DNA of 64,000 nucleotides, from assembly GCF_001742225.1 (NCBI RefSeq), contig NZ_CP017077.1, positions 558,001 to 622,000 on the forward strand, written 5' to 3'. Source of the stretch: Novosphingobium resinovorum. GTDB taxonomy: Bacteria; Pseudomonadota; Alphaproteobacteria; Sphingomonadales; Sphingomonadaceae. Below the pieces are notes generated by a model that was given only the letters and a program-made list of their open reading frames with translations, did not search any database and was not told the origin of the DNA. How positions within the stretch are numbered: the stretch's first letter is position 1; each line of letters opens with the position of its first letter. The position numbers and the translations under genes were made by a program. Below are positions 43,983-52,325 of the stretch, one piece after another.

Positions 43983-45509
43983 TCAGTTTGAGTGGCTCGT
44001 GTCCCGGATCGACCTGGCTGATCCCATGCCCGCAGCCTTGGACGCACCGCCCAGCTTGCTGCGGACGCCCTCCTCGACCTTCCTGCCGGTTTCGGCGTCG
44101 ATGTTGCGCCAATATTCGAAGGCGCGCTGCAGCACCTTCTCGCTGACGCCGTCGCACAGGTGGCTAACCACGTTCTCGACGAGACGCCCTCGCGCGGCAT
44201 CGTCCATCACCTCGCGCACCAGCGTTCCGGCCTGGCTCCAGTCATCGTCGTCGGCGCGAAGGGTGTAGGCCTCGCGCACCATCTCGCCATCGGCCTGCCA
44301 GATGCCCGCCTCGTACGGGTCGCGCTCGGCTGCCGGGCCGCCGTAGCTGTTGGGGGCATAGACGGGATCTGTCGCCTTCTCGATCCGCATCGCGCCAGCG
44401 GTCGAATAGCTGTGCACCGGCGCGACCGGCCGATTGACCGGGATCTGCTTGTAATTGACCCCAAGCCTGGCCCGGTGGGCGTCGGCATAGGAGAAGCCGC
44501 GCGCCAGCAGCATCTTGTCGGGCGAGAGGCCGACGCCGGGCACCATGTTGTTCGGCTCGAAGGCAAGCTGTTCGATTTCGCTGTGGAAGTCGGTGGGATT
44601 GCGCGTCAGCGTCAGCTTGCCGACCTCGATCAGGGGATAGTCGGCATGGGGCCAGATCTTGGTGAGGTCGAACGGATTGATGCGGTAGGTCTTGGCGTCC
44701 TCGTAAGGCATCACCTGCCAGAAGAGCGTCCAACTGGGATGTTCGCCCTGATCGATGGCGTTGAACAGGTCGCGGCGGTGGAAGTCGCCGTCCTTGCCCG
44801 CCATCGTATCGGCGTCGGCCTGGCTGAAGTAGGCGTTGCCGTCGCCCAGGTCGGTCTTGAAGTGGAACTTGACCCAGAACTTTTCGCCCTTAGCGCTCAC
44901 CAGCGAATAGGTATGGCTGGAGTAACCGTTCATCTCGCGCCAGGTCTTGGGGATGCCGCGATCGCCCATCAGGTAGGTCACCTGATGCGCGCTTTCAGGC
45001 GAGAGCGTCCAGAAGTCCCACTGCATGTCGTGATCGCGCAGGCCATTGTCGGCGCGGCGCTTCTGCGAGCGGATGAAGTGCTGGAACTTCATCGGGTCGC
45101 GGATGAAGAAGATCGGCGTGTTGTTGCCGACCATGTCGAAGTTGCCCTCTTCGGTGTAGAACTTGACCGAGAAGCCGCGCGGATCGCGCCAGGTGTCGGG
45201 GCTACCGCTCTCACCCGCGACCGTGGAGAATCGGATGGCGGTGTCGACCTTGGCACCCGGCTGGAACAACTTTGCCTTGGTGTAGGCGGTGACATCCCCG
45301 GTGGTCTCGAAGTGGCCGAAAGCGCCGCTGCCCTTGGCGTGGGGCTGGCGTTCCGGGATCCTCTCGCGATTGAAGTTGGCCATCTGCTCGATCAGGTAAT
45401 GATCGTTGAGGACGATCGGGCCGTCTCGGCCGATAGTCAGCGAATGCTCGTCGCTCTGGATGGGAATGCCGGCATCGTTGGTGGTGCGCGGGGTGGACCG
45501 GTCTGTCAT
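43983..45509 (-). CDS. katA: monofunctional haem catalase
   Basis: 508 residues, a small-subunit clade catalase. Distal side: [20 protein letters not shown] with the catalytic His, and [19 protein letters not shown] with the Asn. Proximal haem ligand Tyr lies in [17 protein letters not shown]. It converts hydrogen peroxide to water and oxygen in the cytosol. There is no signal peptide. The C-terminal 20 residues are Ser/Ala-rich. It is monocistronic, with a hairpin after it and a possible weak EcfG promoter upstream (45544-45568). The symbol follows the family; numbering among paralogues is unknown. Confidence 0.95.
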   Translation of the reverse strand: MTDRSTPRTTNDAGIPIQSDEHSLTIGRDGPIVLNDHYLIEQMANFNRERIPERQPHAKGSGAFGHFETTGDVTAYTKAKLFQPGAKVDTAIRFSTVAGESGSPDTWRDPRGFSVKFYTEEGNFDMVGNNTPIFFIRDPMKFQHFIRSQKRRADNGLRDHDMQWDFWTLSPESAHQVTYLMGDRGIPKTWREMNGYSSHTYSLVSAKGEKFWVKFHFKTDLGDGNAYFSQADADTMAGKDGDFHRRDLFNAIDQGEHPSWTLFWQVMPYEDAKTYRINPFDLTKIWPHADYPLIEVGKLTLTRNPTDFHSEIEQLAFEPNNMVPGVGLSPDKMLLARGFSYADAHRARLGVNYKQIPVNRPVAPVHSYSTAGAMRIEKATDPVYAPNSYGGPAAERDPYEAGIWQADGEMVREAYTLRADDDDWSQAGTLVREVMDDAARGRLVENVVSHLCDGVSEKVLQRAFEYWRNIDAETGRKVEEGVRSKLGGASKAAGMGSARSIRDTSHSN

Positions 45510-45543
45510 GGGAGCCTCTGGCTTTCTGAGTGGATGCTATCGC

Positions 45544-45568
45544 TACCCATGAGCCTCCCAGAGGTTCC
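45544..45568 (-). promoter_or_regulatory. weak EcfG-like promoter of the catalase gene
   Basis: On the minus strand GGAAC is followed after 16 bases by GGTA, one base off the GGTT/CGTT -10 element, 35 bases before the ATG. Weak on its own; supported by the same motif at stress genes elsewhere in the window. Confidence 0.3.
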
Positions 45569-45582
45569 CCAGTCGTTTTGGA

Positions 45583-46281
45583 TCAGACCGCCACCTTGCG
45601 CAAAGACTGCTCGATCTCGCCGCCGCAATAGGAGCTGCCATATTCGTCCCGCGCCTGCTCGGCGAGACGCTTTAGTCGAGGCATCTCGGTCATGCGTCGC
45701 ACCAGCGCGGCAACGTTCGGAGCTGCATCGCGGAGCAATGCCTCGATCGCGGGGAAGCGCTCCGTCATCGTCGACCACAGGACCGCGCTGACGATGTCCG
45801 CCACGCCCGGCGTGGCGGTGCCCAGCAGGGTTCCCTCCTCGTGCCTGAGCCCGCACCGAATGCCGGTCGCCTCCCAGATTTCCATCCAGCGCCTGAGACG
45901 CGGCACGAAGTCCCGCCAAGTTTCCTCCGTCCACATCTGCCGCCCCCCATTCAGCGTGATTTCGTCGAGCACATCGTTGGCGTCGTTGACGACCTTGAGC
46001 GTCCGCGCCCGTCCTTCGATCGAAGGGGGCACGAGATCCAGCTTCTCGCCCAGATAGCACGCGATCGCAGGCATTTCGGAGAGCGCAAACCCGCTCGCGT
46101 TGTCGACCAGGACGGGAGGCCCCATGAACGGGGTCGACTGCTCGGCGGGTGAACTCGCCATGAGCTGGCCGATCTCATCGCTGTCATGCTCGGTCCAGGT
46201 CTTCCCGGCGGAAGCGAGGATGCCGCGGATGAGCTGGCCGCGAAAGGGCACTGGCCAGTAGTAGAGGTCGAAGTCGGTCAT
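45583..46281 (-). CDS. glutathione S-transferase-like protein
   Basis: 232 residues from ATG 46281, with GGAG seven bases before. A thioredoxin-like N-terminal domain starts TDFDLYYWPVPFRGQLIRGI and has PPVLVDNASGFALSEMPAIA with the cis-Pro/SE glutathione-binding pattern. An all-helical C-terminal domain contains RRWMEIWEATGIRCGLRHEE and TPGVADIVSAVLWSTMTERF. The first-domain nucleophile position is Phe/Arg rather than Cys or Ser, so classical conjugation is uncertain. Close relatives are described as GST-like proteins in oxidative stress. It is transcribed away from the SRPBCC-channel-GST operon. Confidence 0.85.
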   Translation of the reverse strand: MTDFDLYYWPVPFRGQLIRGILASAGKTWTEHDSDEIGQLMASSPAEQSTPFMGPPVLVDNASGFALSEMPAIACYLGEKLDLVPPSIEGRARTLKVVNDANDVLDEITLNGGRQMWTEETWRDFVPRLRRWMEIWEATGIRCGLRHEEGTLLGTATPGVADIVSAVLWSTMTERFPAIEALLRDAAPNVAALVRRMTEMPRLKRLAEQARDEYGSSYCGGEIEQSLRKVAV

Positions 46282-46435
46282 CGCTTTCTCCTGCAGCATG
46301 AAGACCTCTCAATGCGCTGCGGCATGCCCGGTTTCGTGACAGCGACGAGCCGCCCTCGCCAGCGGTCACCCCGCCTTTGCCAGTGCAGAACCCTGTGCCC
46401 GTTCAAGGGTTATAGGCAGCAAAGGAACCTGCATC

Positions 46436-46858
46436 ATGGCAACCCACGAAGCCCGCCTGATCGGTATTACGATCGACTGCCCATTTGAGGCGGCCTATGC
46501 CTTCGCTCACGTGCCGGAAAATTTCCCCGAATGGGCTGCGGGCATGTCGTCGTCGCTCCACCGGGACGGCGATGAATGGCGGGCTGACACGCCCGCCGGT
46601 GAAGCGAGGGTCCGGTTCACCCCGCCCAACGATTTCGGCGTTCTCGATCACTGGGTCATGCTGCCCGGCAAGCCGGTCATACATATCCCGCTGCGGCTGA
46701 TCGAGAACGGGACAGGGACGCAGGCGGTCTTCACCCTCTATCGCCAACCGGACATGTGCGACGATGATTTTATTCGTGATGCCGCCATGGTCTGCCAGGA
46801 TCTCGAGAACCTCAAGGCACTTCTGGAACGTAGTCAGCCGGACAGGGATGCTCCATGA
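46436..46858 (+). CDS. SRPBCC-fold (START-like) protein
   Basis: 140 residues. The fold starts RLIGITIDCPFEAAYAFAHV, continues FPEWAAGMSSSLHRDGDEWR and FGVLDHWVMLPGKPVIHIPL, and ends with a long helix (DAAMVCQDLENLKALLERSQ). SRPBCC proteins form a hydrophobic pocket and bind lipids, polyketides or other small molecules; the ligand here is unknown. The stop overlaps the following channel gene (ATGA), and that gene overlaps a GST, giving a three-gene coupled operon that may deal with toxic small molecules. Confidence 0.85.
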   Translation: MATHEARLIGITIDCPFEAAYAFAHVPENFPEWAAGMSSSLHRDGDEWRADTPAGEARVRFTPPNDFGVLDHWVMLPGKPVIHIPLRLIENGTGTQAVFTLYRQPDMCDDDFIRDAAMVCQDLENLKALLERSQPDRDAP

Positions 46859-47772
46859 CGAACGAGCCACGTAGCGAAGAAACGGAGCAGCCGGACAAGG
46901 CACTCGATGCGTCCGAGGCCCGGGGTGTCGAGGAGCGCAAGGCCGGCTCCTCCAAGATCGTTCACGAGGTCGTGCGTTTGCAGGGAGAAGAGGAGCTCGC
47001 ACGGCCCACCCTCGCCCTGACCCTGTCGGGTATCGCCGCAGGCCTTGCGATCGCTCTCTCCCTGCTGTGCGAGCTGTTCCTGCGCAGCCACCTGCCCGAT
47101 ACCGACTGGGCGCCGCTGATCTATTTCCTCGGCTATCCGATCGGCTATGTGATCGTGGTGATGGGCCGGCTGCAGCTCTTCACCGAAAGTACGGTGACGG
47201 CGGTGCTGCCGATCGCGACATCGCCTTCGCTGGGCAATTTCGGCCGCCTTGCCAGGCTCTGGGCCTGCGTGCTCGTGGGCAATCTGATCGGCGTCACGCT
47301 GGTGAGCGCGCTCATGGCCGGCGAAATCATCGTCACGCATGAGCAGCGAATGGTGGCCCTCGACATTCTGGGCAAGCTCGAACTCCAGCACTGGACCCGC
47401 ACGCTGACGCTGGGGATACCTGCCGGCTTCATCATGGCGGCGGTCGCCTGGGTGCTGCCCAATGCCCGGGGCAGCGAATTCTGGGTCGTATTCGTGCTGA
47501 CCTACGTGATCGCGCTCGGCGGCTTTGCACATGTCGTGACCGGATCGTCGCAGGCGAGCTTCCTGTGGCTCAGCGGCCGCATCAATTTCGGTGAAGCCTG
47601 GCTCGAATTCACCCTGCCGGCGCTGATCGGCAATATCGTCGGCGGCACCGGCCTGTTCGCGGTGCTGGCACATGGCCAGATGCGCAGCGATCTTGGCGCG
47701 GACGATCCGCATCCGAACCGAACCACCCAAGTTGACCGCATGGATCAGCACAAGAGAGGACCTGTCCCATGA
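46855..47772 (+). CDS. formate/nitrite transporter (FNT) family channel
   Basis: 305 residues with a 45-residue charged N-terminus (ETEQPDKALDASEARGVEER). Six hydrophobic segments follow; FNT features include LSGIAAGLAIALSLLCELFL, the half-helix region LGRLQLFTESTVTAVLP-type sequence at 100-120, and VIALGGFAHVVTGSSQASFL. FNT channels conduct formate, nitrite or hydrosulfide. This long, charged subgroup is often found outside formate metabolism. The pore His expected in TM5 may be the one in GFAHVV. Both gene ends overlap neighbours by four bases. Confidence 0.85.
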   Translation: MTNEPRSEETEQPDKALDASEARGVEERKAGSSKIVHEVVRLQGEEELARPTLALTLSGIAAGLAIALSLLCELFLRSHLPDTDWAPLIYFLGYPIGYVIVVMGRLQLFTESTVTAVLPIATSPSLGNFGRLARLWACVLVGNLIGVTLVSALMAGEIIVTHEQRMVALDILGKLELQHWTRTLTLGIPAGFIMAAVAWVLPNARGSEFWVVFVLTYVIALGGFAHVVTGSSQASFLWLSGRINFGEAWLEFTLPALIGNIVGGTGLFAVLAHGQMRSDLGADDPHPNRTTQVDRMDQHKRGPVP

Positions 47773-48359
47773 AGCTCTACTATGCGCCGGGCGCTTGCAG
47801 CCTTGCCGACCATATCGCCATGGCCGAAGCCGGCTTGCCGTACACGCTGGAAAAGGTCGACCTGGAGGAAAAGCGCACCGAGACCGGCAGCGACTACACC
47901 ACCATAAATCCCAAGGGCTACGTTCCCGCGCTTGCCCTCGGCGATGGCACCATCCTCACTGAAAACATCGCCATTCTCAGCTATCTTGCGGACCAATCCG
48001 AGAAGATCGCGGCGTCACCGGATAACCGCTGGAAATTGCTGGAGACGATCGCCTTCATCTCGACCGAAGTGCACAAGGGCTTCAAGCCGTTCTTCATGCC
48101 CGACAGCACCGATGAAGCGAAGAAGGCAGCAGGAGACAATCTGGCCAGGCGCTTCGCCTACCTCGAGACGCAGCTGGCTGAACGCGACTACATCGTCAGC
48201 GACAGCTTCACGTCGGCAGACTGCTACCTCTTCGTCATGCTGATGTGGGCGCAGAAAAAGGCCAGGCTGCCTCTGCCGGATGCCCTCACCCGCTATTTTG
48301 ACCGCCTGACCCAGCGCCCGTCGATACGCCAAGCTCTGTCAGAGGAGGGTCTGGACTAG
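47769..48359 (+). CDS. beta-class glutathione S-transferase
   Basis: 196 residues. MKLYYAPGACSLADHIAMAE carries the beta-class Cys10, followed by INPKGYVPALALGDGTILTE (cis-Pro, then the TE glutathione contact). The C-terminal helical domain has FTSADCYLFVMLMWAQKKAR and the N-capping box SFTSAD. Beta-class enzymes use the active-site Cys for thiol transfer and bind glutathione and hydrophobic ligands. It is the third gene of the SRPBCC-FNT-GST operon, so small-molecule detoxification is a fair guess. Confidence 0.93.
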   Translation: MKLYYAPGACSLADHIAMAEAGLPYTLEKVDLEEKRTETGSDYTTINPKGYVPALALGDGTILTENIAILSYLADQSEKIAASPDNRWKLLETIAFISTEVHKGFKPFFMPDSTDEAKKAAGDNLARRFAYLETQLAERDYIVSDSFTSADCYLFVMLMWAQKKARLPLPDALTRYFDRLTQRPSIRQALSEEGLD

Positions 48360-48366
48360 CTCGCCC

Positions 48367-48960
48367 TCAGGCCCCTGCGAGAAACCCGTCGTCGCGCTCC
48401 ATGCCGACGGGCCCGCCGGTCCGCGAACAGATCTCGCGCAGCGCGGGCTTGAGACCTTCCTCGAATGTGGGGTGATAGAACGGAAGGGGCAGTATATCGC
48501 TCGCCGTCAGGCCCCGGTCGATCGCCATGACGAGGAGATGCGCCATGTGCTCGGCCGCCGGCGTCGCCAGCACGGCACCGATCAGTTTCCCGTTCGCCGA
48601 ACCGGCATGGAGGCGTGGCAGTCCCCGGCTCACACCTTCGACCTTTGCCCGCCCCTGATCCTCGTAGGACGCGCTTGCGATCACGCTGTCCTTTCCATCA
48701 AGCTCGCCGATGTTCGCCAAGGGAGGATCGGTGAACATGATCGAGAAAGGGACCATGCGCCGGCCGGTTATCATTTCCGGGAAACAGGCGGCATTGCGCC
48801 CCGCGAGCGTCCCTTCCGCCTGCGCCTCGTGCAGCACGGGACGCGAATGGTCTGCATCGCCGGCCATGAAGATCGGCGCATCGCCGCACTGCGGCGTCGC
48901 AGGAGATATTTGCCGTAGGGGGATGATCCCTCTGTTGCCAGTCTCCTCCCCAAACACCAT
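48367..48960 (-). pseudogene. lipoamide-dehydrogenase-like flavoprotein, N-terminus lost
   Basis: Only the second half of a class-I pyridine-nucleotide-disulfide oxidoreductase is present. From about ISPATPQCGDAPIFMAGDAD (the FAD-binding GD motif) it runs through FSIMFTDPPLANIGELDGKD to the dimerisation end FYHPTFEEGLKPALREI. A full enzyme has about 460 residues; the FAD-binding N-terminus, the CxxxxC redox pair and most of the NAD domain are missing. Codons before this (up to 49011) run into the DoxX-like gene and look non-homologous. No start or ribosome-binding site fits the homologous part. A deletion probably fused it to its present upstream neighbour. Confidence 0.8.
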
Positions 48961-48991
48961 GCCGAGAGTCTGTTCCCGCACCCGCCTGTCT

Positions 48992-49446
48992 TCAGCAGTG
49001 GGGCCGGCCAAATGGCCAGTCGATGATATGTCCTGCCCACAGGAGAGCCCAGATCAGCATGGGCTGGAAAGCCAGTCTGGGGCCATGATACCACCAGGAA
49101 AGGTGAACGCCCGCGACCGGAATGTCATGCAGCGCGTGATTGAAGTTCGCCGGCCACACGCACAAGGCATAAGCCGCCAATGCTATGGAGGCGCCCCGAT
49201 ACGCCCTCGGTGACCAGCGCTTCGGAACGAGCAGACCTGCGGCGCCGGCGATTTCGCACCATCCCGTTGCCCATACCACGAAGTCCGGTAGGGGCACCCA
49301 GCGCGGTGTGATCGCCGCAAACCCGTCCGGGGCGGGAATGTGTTTGTATCCGGCAAAAACAAGGCAAGCGCGAACAGGCATCGCAGCAAGCTTCGCACGA
49401 GCGGAAATAGCCAGGGCGAAGTCGCTTCGCAAATATGCTGGTTCAT
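48992..49446 (-). pseudogene. DoxX-family membrane protein with a frameshift
   Basis: From ATG 49446 frame A reads MNQHICEATSPWLFPLVRSL then LRCLFALALFLP. Family homology continues in frame B with FAGYKHIPAPDGFAAITPRW, VPLPDFVVWATGWCEIAGAA and ALCVWPANFNHALHD, ending IDWPFGRPHC. The shift falls at a run of T bases near 49350, where one base more or less restores one protein with four membrane segments. It may be a true slip mutation or a sequencing error. DoxX-like proteins are small quinone-linked membrane proteins of varied roles. Confidence 0.7.
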
Positions 49447-49606
49447 GATCATTCTCATTTCGCGGGAACGCTGGCCTGCAGCATTTGCCGTCCATCCTCG
49501 CAGTGTGTACAAAAATGACCACATGACTATGATTTAATTGAAAATTCCCCTTCAATTCGATGTCGATCATCCCCAAGTGTTGGCCATGGCCCAGCATGAT
49601 ATCATA

Positions 49607-50293
49607 ATGAATCGCAGGGCGATGATGCTTGCCGGTGCCGCAGTTGCGGTCGCTTCATGCTCGCGCTCCTCTTCGCCCCTGCGATCGACGTCGCCGCTTG
49701 CCGCTCCGGTACTTCCGAAGTCCGCAGGCCCTGCCAGCGTTCCGGCAATGGTGCGCAATGACGGACCGCGCGCAGCGTTCTCGACCGTCGACCCAACGCT
49801 TCTGCGCAAGGCTCTTGCGTCCCTTGATCGGCATGGCGAGCGGATCAGGCAGCGCGACCGGATCGCGATCGTGGACTTTTCCGCGCCGTCGTCGGACGCG
49901 CGAATGCATTTTCTCGACGTGGAAGACGGCAAGGCCATTCGCCTGCTCGTCGCGCATGGATCGGGTTCCGATCCGCATCACACCGGATACCTTGAACGCT
50001 TCTCCAACGCGTTCGGATCGAACGCATCAAGCGAAGGGGCATATCTGACCGATGACTACTACGTCGGCAAACATGGCCGTTCGCAGCGGCTGATCGGGCT
50101 CGACGCCACCAACAACAATGCGCTTGAACGCGCCGTCGTCGTGCACAGCGCGTGGTACGCAAATGACGACATGATCAAGGCGCATGGCAAGCTCGGCCGC
50201 AGTCAGGGTTGCTTCGCGGTGGGGGAGAACAAGCTCGATGACGTCTTCTCGTTCCTCGGCAAGGGGCGGATGATCTTCGCGGCAAGAAGCTGA
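49607..50293 (+). CDS. L,D-transpeptidase catalytic-domain family lipoprotein (YkuD_2 type)
   Basis: 228 residues from ATG 49607, which begins a lipoprotein signal (MNRRAMMLAGAAVAVASC, lipobox VASC). Longer starts at 49586 and 49538 exist, none with a good ribosome-binding site. The catalytic region is VVVHSAWYANDDMIKAHGKL followed by GRSQGCFAVGENKLDDVF, with the His and Cys of the SxGC-type motif. FLDVEDGKAIRLLVAHGSGS is the usual beta strand. The family is related to murein L,D-transpeptidases; whether it makes 3-3 crosslinks or attaches lipoproteins is not shown. A second, unrelated-length transpeptidase follows in the same direction. Confidence 0.82.
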   Translation: MNRRAMMLAGAAVAVASCSRSSSPLRSTSPLAAPVLPKSAGPASVPAMVRNDGPRAAFSTVDPTLLRKALASLDRHGERIRQRDRIAIVDFSAPSSDARMHFLDVEDGKAIRLLVAHGSGSDPHHTGYLERFSNAFGSNASSEGAYLTDDYYVGKHGRSQRLIGLDATNNNALERAVVVHSAWYANDDMIKAHGKLGRSQGCFAVGENKLDDVFSFLGKGRMIFAARS

Positions 50294-50372
50294 ATCCGGG
50301 CCTAAAAATCAGACGGTGAGCAACGTCCAGCATGCCTGTCGGTTGTACCTGGGGTCATCCAAGGAGATCCAT

Positions 50373-51818
50373 GTGCGCAATCGGTTGATCGTTTCCCCGT
50401 TGCTTGCCGTGACTGTTGCACTCACAGCGTGCGGGTCCGGCTCCGGGACGCCCGACGCGCCTGCGCCGGCCGTGAGCATCACTGAAGTTCATTGGAACGA
50501 CGCGGCGGTGCGCGACCTGCGCGCTGCGATTGACAGCCGGGCAACGCATGGCCTCGATCACATGAATTTCTCGCTCGATGGCCGCCCCGGCAATGCAGAA
50601 GGCGATCGCGCGCTGACGGAAAGTGCGTTGCGCTACGCATCGGCGCTGGCGCGCGGTGCCAGCGACCCTAAGAAGCTTTATGATATCTATTCCGTGCCGA
50701 GACCTGATCCGAACCTCCTGCCCGGCCTTGCCAAAGCTTTGAAGGGCGGTGACCTCAAGGACTGGCTGGACGGTCTCGCACCCCGGGATGACGGCTACCA
50801 GCGCCTTTCGAAAGCCTACCTCTCCCTTCGTGGCAGCAGGGATGCCCTCGCCCCGGCCATCGCACAGGACAGCGAGCCGCTGAAGCCCGGCGACAGCGAT
50901 CGGCGCGTGCCGCAAATCGCCCGCCAGCTCGCGGCCTCCGACTATCTTGATGGCAAAGATGCGCAAGGTGACCGCTATTCCCCGGCCATGATGAAGGCCG
51001 TGCAGCGCATGCAGGCGGACTACGGCATCAAGCCCGACGGCGTCATCGGCAAGGATGCGCTGGAAATCCTCAACCTCTCCGATGCGGACAAGGCACGTGC
51101 GATTGCGGTCGCGATGGAGCGCATGCGCTGGCTGCAGCGCGATCCGCCCAAGACCCGCATCGACGTCAATGTCGCTGCGGGGCGCCTGACCTATTGGCGC
51201 GACGGCAAGATGGTCGATACGCGCAAGGTCGTCGTCGGGAAGCCGGAGAACCAGACCCCGCAGCTGGGTTCGCCGATCTATCGTCTCGTCGCCAATCCGA
51301 CCTGGACTGTCCCGCGCTCGATCCAGAGCAAGGAGATCGCCGGCAAGGGCAGCGCCTATCTGCGCCGCAACAACATGGCGTGGAAGGACGGCTGGGTGGT
51401 ACAGCAGCCCGGCCCCAGGAACTCGCTGGGCCTCGTCAAGTTCGACATGAAGAACGAGCATCAGATCTACCTGCACGACACTCCCGCCAAGCAGCTGTTC
51501 CAGGAAGTGCAGCGCCAGCGCAGCCACGGCTGCGTGCGCGTGGAGGATGCCATGGGCTTTGCGGAAATGCTGGCGAGGGACGAAGGTGTGCTCGACGAGT
51601 GGCACCGTGCCCGCGCCACCGGCAAGGAAACCTTCGTGCCGCTGCCACGCGAAATTCCAGTTCGTCTTCTCTATGACACAGTCCTTTTCGGCGAAGATGG
51701 TGAGCCGGTCATCCGCTCCGACCCCTATGGTCGCAACGAGAGCGTGGCGACCGCACTGGGCTTCGCGGCAGGAACCAGTCACCCGTTGCACGCCAATGGC
51801 GGCGACGTCGGGCCGTAA
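50373..51818 (+). CDS. YcbB/LdtD-like L,D-transpeptidase lipoprotein
   Basis: 481 residues from a GTG at 50373: AAGGAG lies six bases before it and it opens a lipoprotein signal (RNRLIVSPLLAVTVALTAC). An overlapping ATG two bases earlier is out of frame. An alpha-helical scaffold domain contains a peptidoglycan-binding repeat (YSPAMMKAVQRMQADYGIKP, DGVIGKDAL). The YkuD catalytic domain follows: LGSPIYRLVANPTWTVPRSI, IYLHDTPAKQLF and RSHGCVRVEDAMGFAEML with the catalytic Cys. The enzyme forms 3-3 crosslinks in periplasmic peptidoglycan. A 60-residue tail follows the catalytic domain. Confidence 0.9.
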   Translation: MRNRLIVSPLLAVTVALTACGSGSGTPDAPAPAVSITEVHWNDAAVRDLRAAIDSRATHGLDHMNFSLDGRPGNAEGDRALTESALRYASALARGASDPKKLYDIYSVPRPDPNLLPGLAKALKGGDLKDWLDGLAPRDDGYQRLSKAYLSLRGSRDALAPAIAQDSEPLKPGDSDRRVPQIARQLAASDYLDGKDAQGDRYSPAMMKAVQRMQADYGIKPDGVIGKDALEILNLSDADKARAIAVAMERMRWLQRDPPKTRIDVNVAAGRLTYWRDGKMVDTRKVVVGKPENQTPQLGSPIYRLVANPTWTVPRSIQSKEIAGKGSAYLRRNNMAWKDGWVVQQPGPRNSLGLVKFDMKNEHQIYLHDTPAKQLFQEVQRQRSHGCVRVEDAMGFAEMLARDEGVLDEWHRARATGKETFVPLPREIPVRLLYDTVLFGEDGEPVIRSDPYGRNESVATALGFAAGTSHPLHANGGDVGP

Positions 51819-51890
51819 GGCAGGGATCGGACCCATCGGCAACTCTTCGCCGATCGGCGCATTTGCTGTTCTTACTTTCCTGACAAAGCG

Positions 51891-52325
51891 TTGAAGGAAT
51901 TCGACCTGCCCTCAGCCAATCCCAGCGCAGCGCCGATCGCGCTGCACCCGCTTCATGCGATCCTGCTCGCTTTTCCGGTGTCGATGTTCCCGGGCGCTCT
52001 GCTGGCGGACATCACCTATCTCAACAGCTCGGAAATGCAGTGGTCGAACTTTGCATCCTGGCTGATCGCCGGAGCGCTGGTGTTTACCGGCCTTGCCCTG
52101 GCCTGGGCGTTGATCGGCATGCTTGCGCGCCGGGCGGGAAGAGGTTGGCTCTGTGCGATCCTGGCGCTGCTATTCGTCGTCGGCCTCGTCAATGCGTTCC
52201 AGCATAGCCATGACGGGTGGAGTTCGGTCGGCACGACCGGTCTTGCCCTCTCCGTCATTTCCACGGTGCTGGCGCTGGCAGCGGGATGGATTGGCTACAC
52301 CGTTTCCCGCGAGGTGCGAGCATGA
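51891..52325 (+). CDS. DUF2231-type membrane protein
   Basis: 144 residues from a TTG start at 51891; no ATG or GTG gives the full first segment. Four transmembrane helices: HPLHAILLAFPVSMFPGALL, WLIAGALVFTGLALAWALIG, WLCAILALLFVVGLVNAFQH, and LALSVISTVLALAAGWIGY. His in ALHPLH and FQHSHDGW could bind haem or metal, as proposed for similar DUF2231 proteins. Its TGA overlaps the ATG of the sorbosone-dehydrogenase-like gene, a pairing that suggests electron transfer from that enzyme to the membrane. Confidence 0.75.
   Translation: MKEFDLPSANPSAAPIALHPLHAILLAFPVSMFPGALLADITYLNSSEMQWSNFASWLIAGALVFTGLALAWALIGMLARRAGRGWLCAILALLFVVGLVNAFQHSHDGWSSVGTTGLALSVISTVLALAAGWIGYTVSREVRA

Noticed and set aside
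44160..45791. A 543-codon open frame on the plus strand
   Set aside because: Antisense of the catalase gene.
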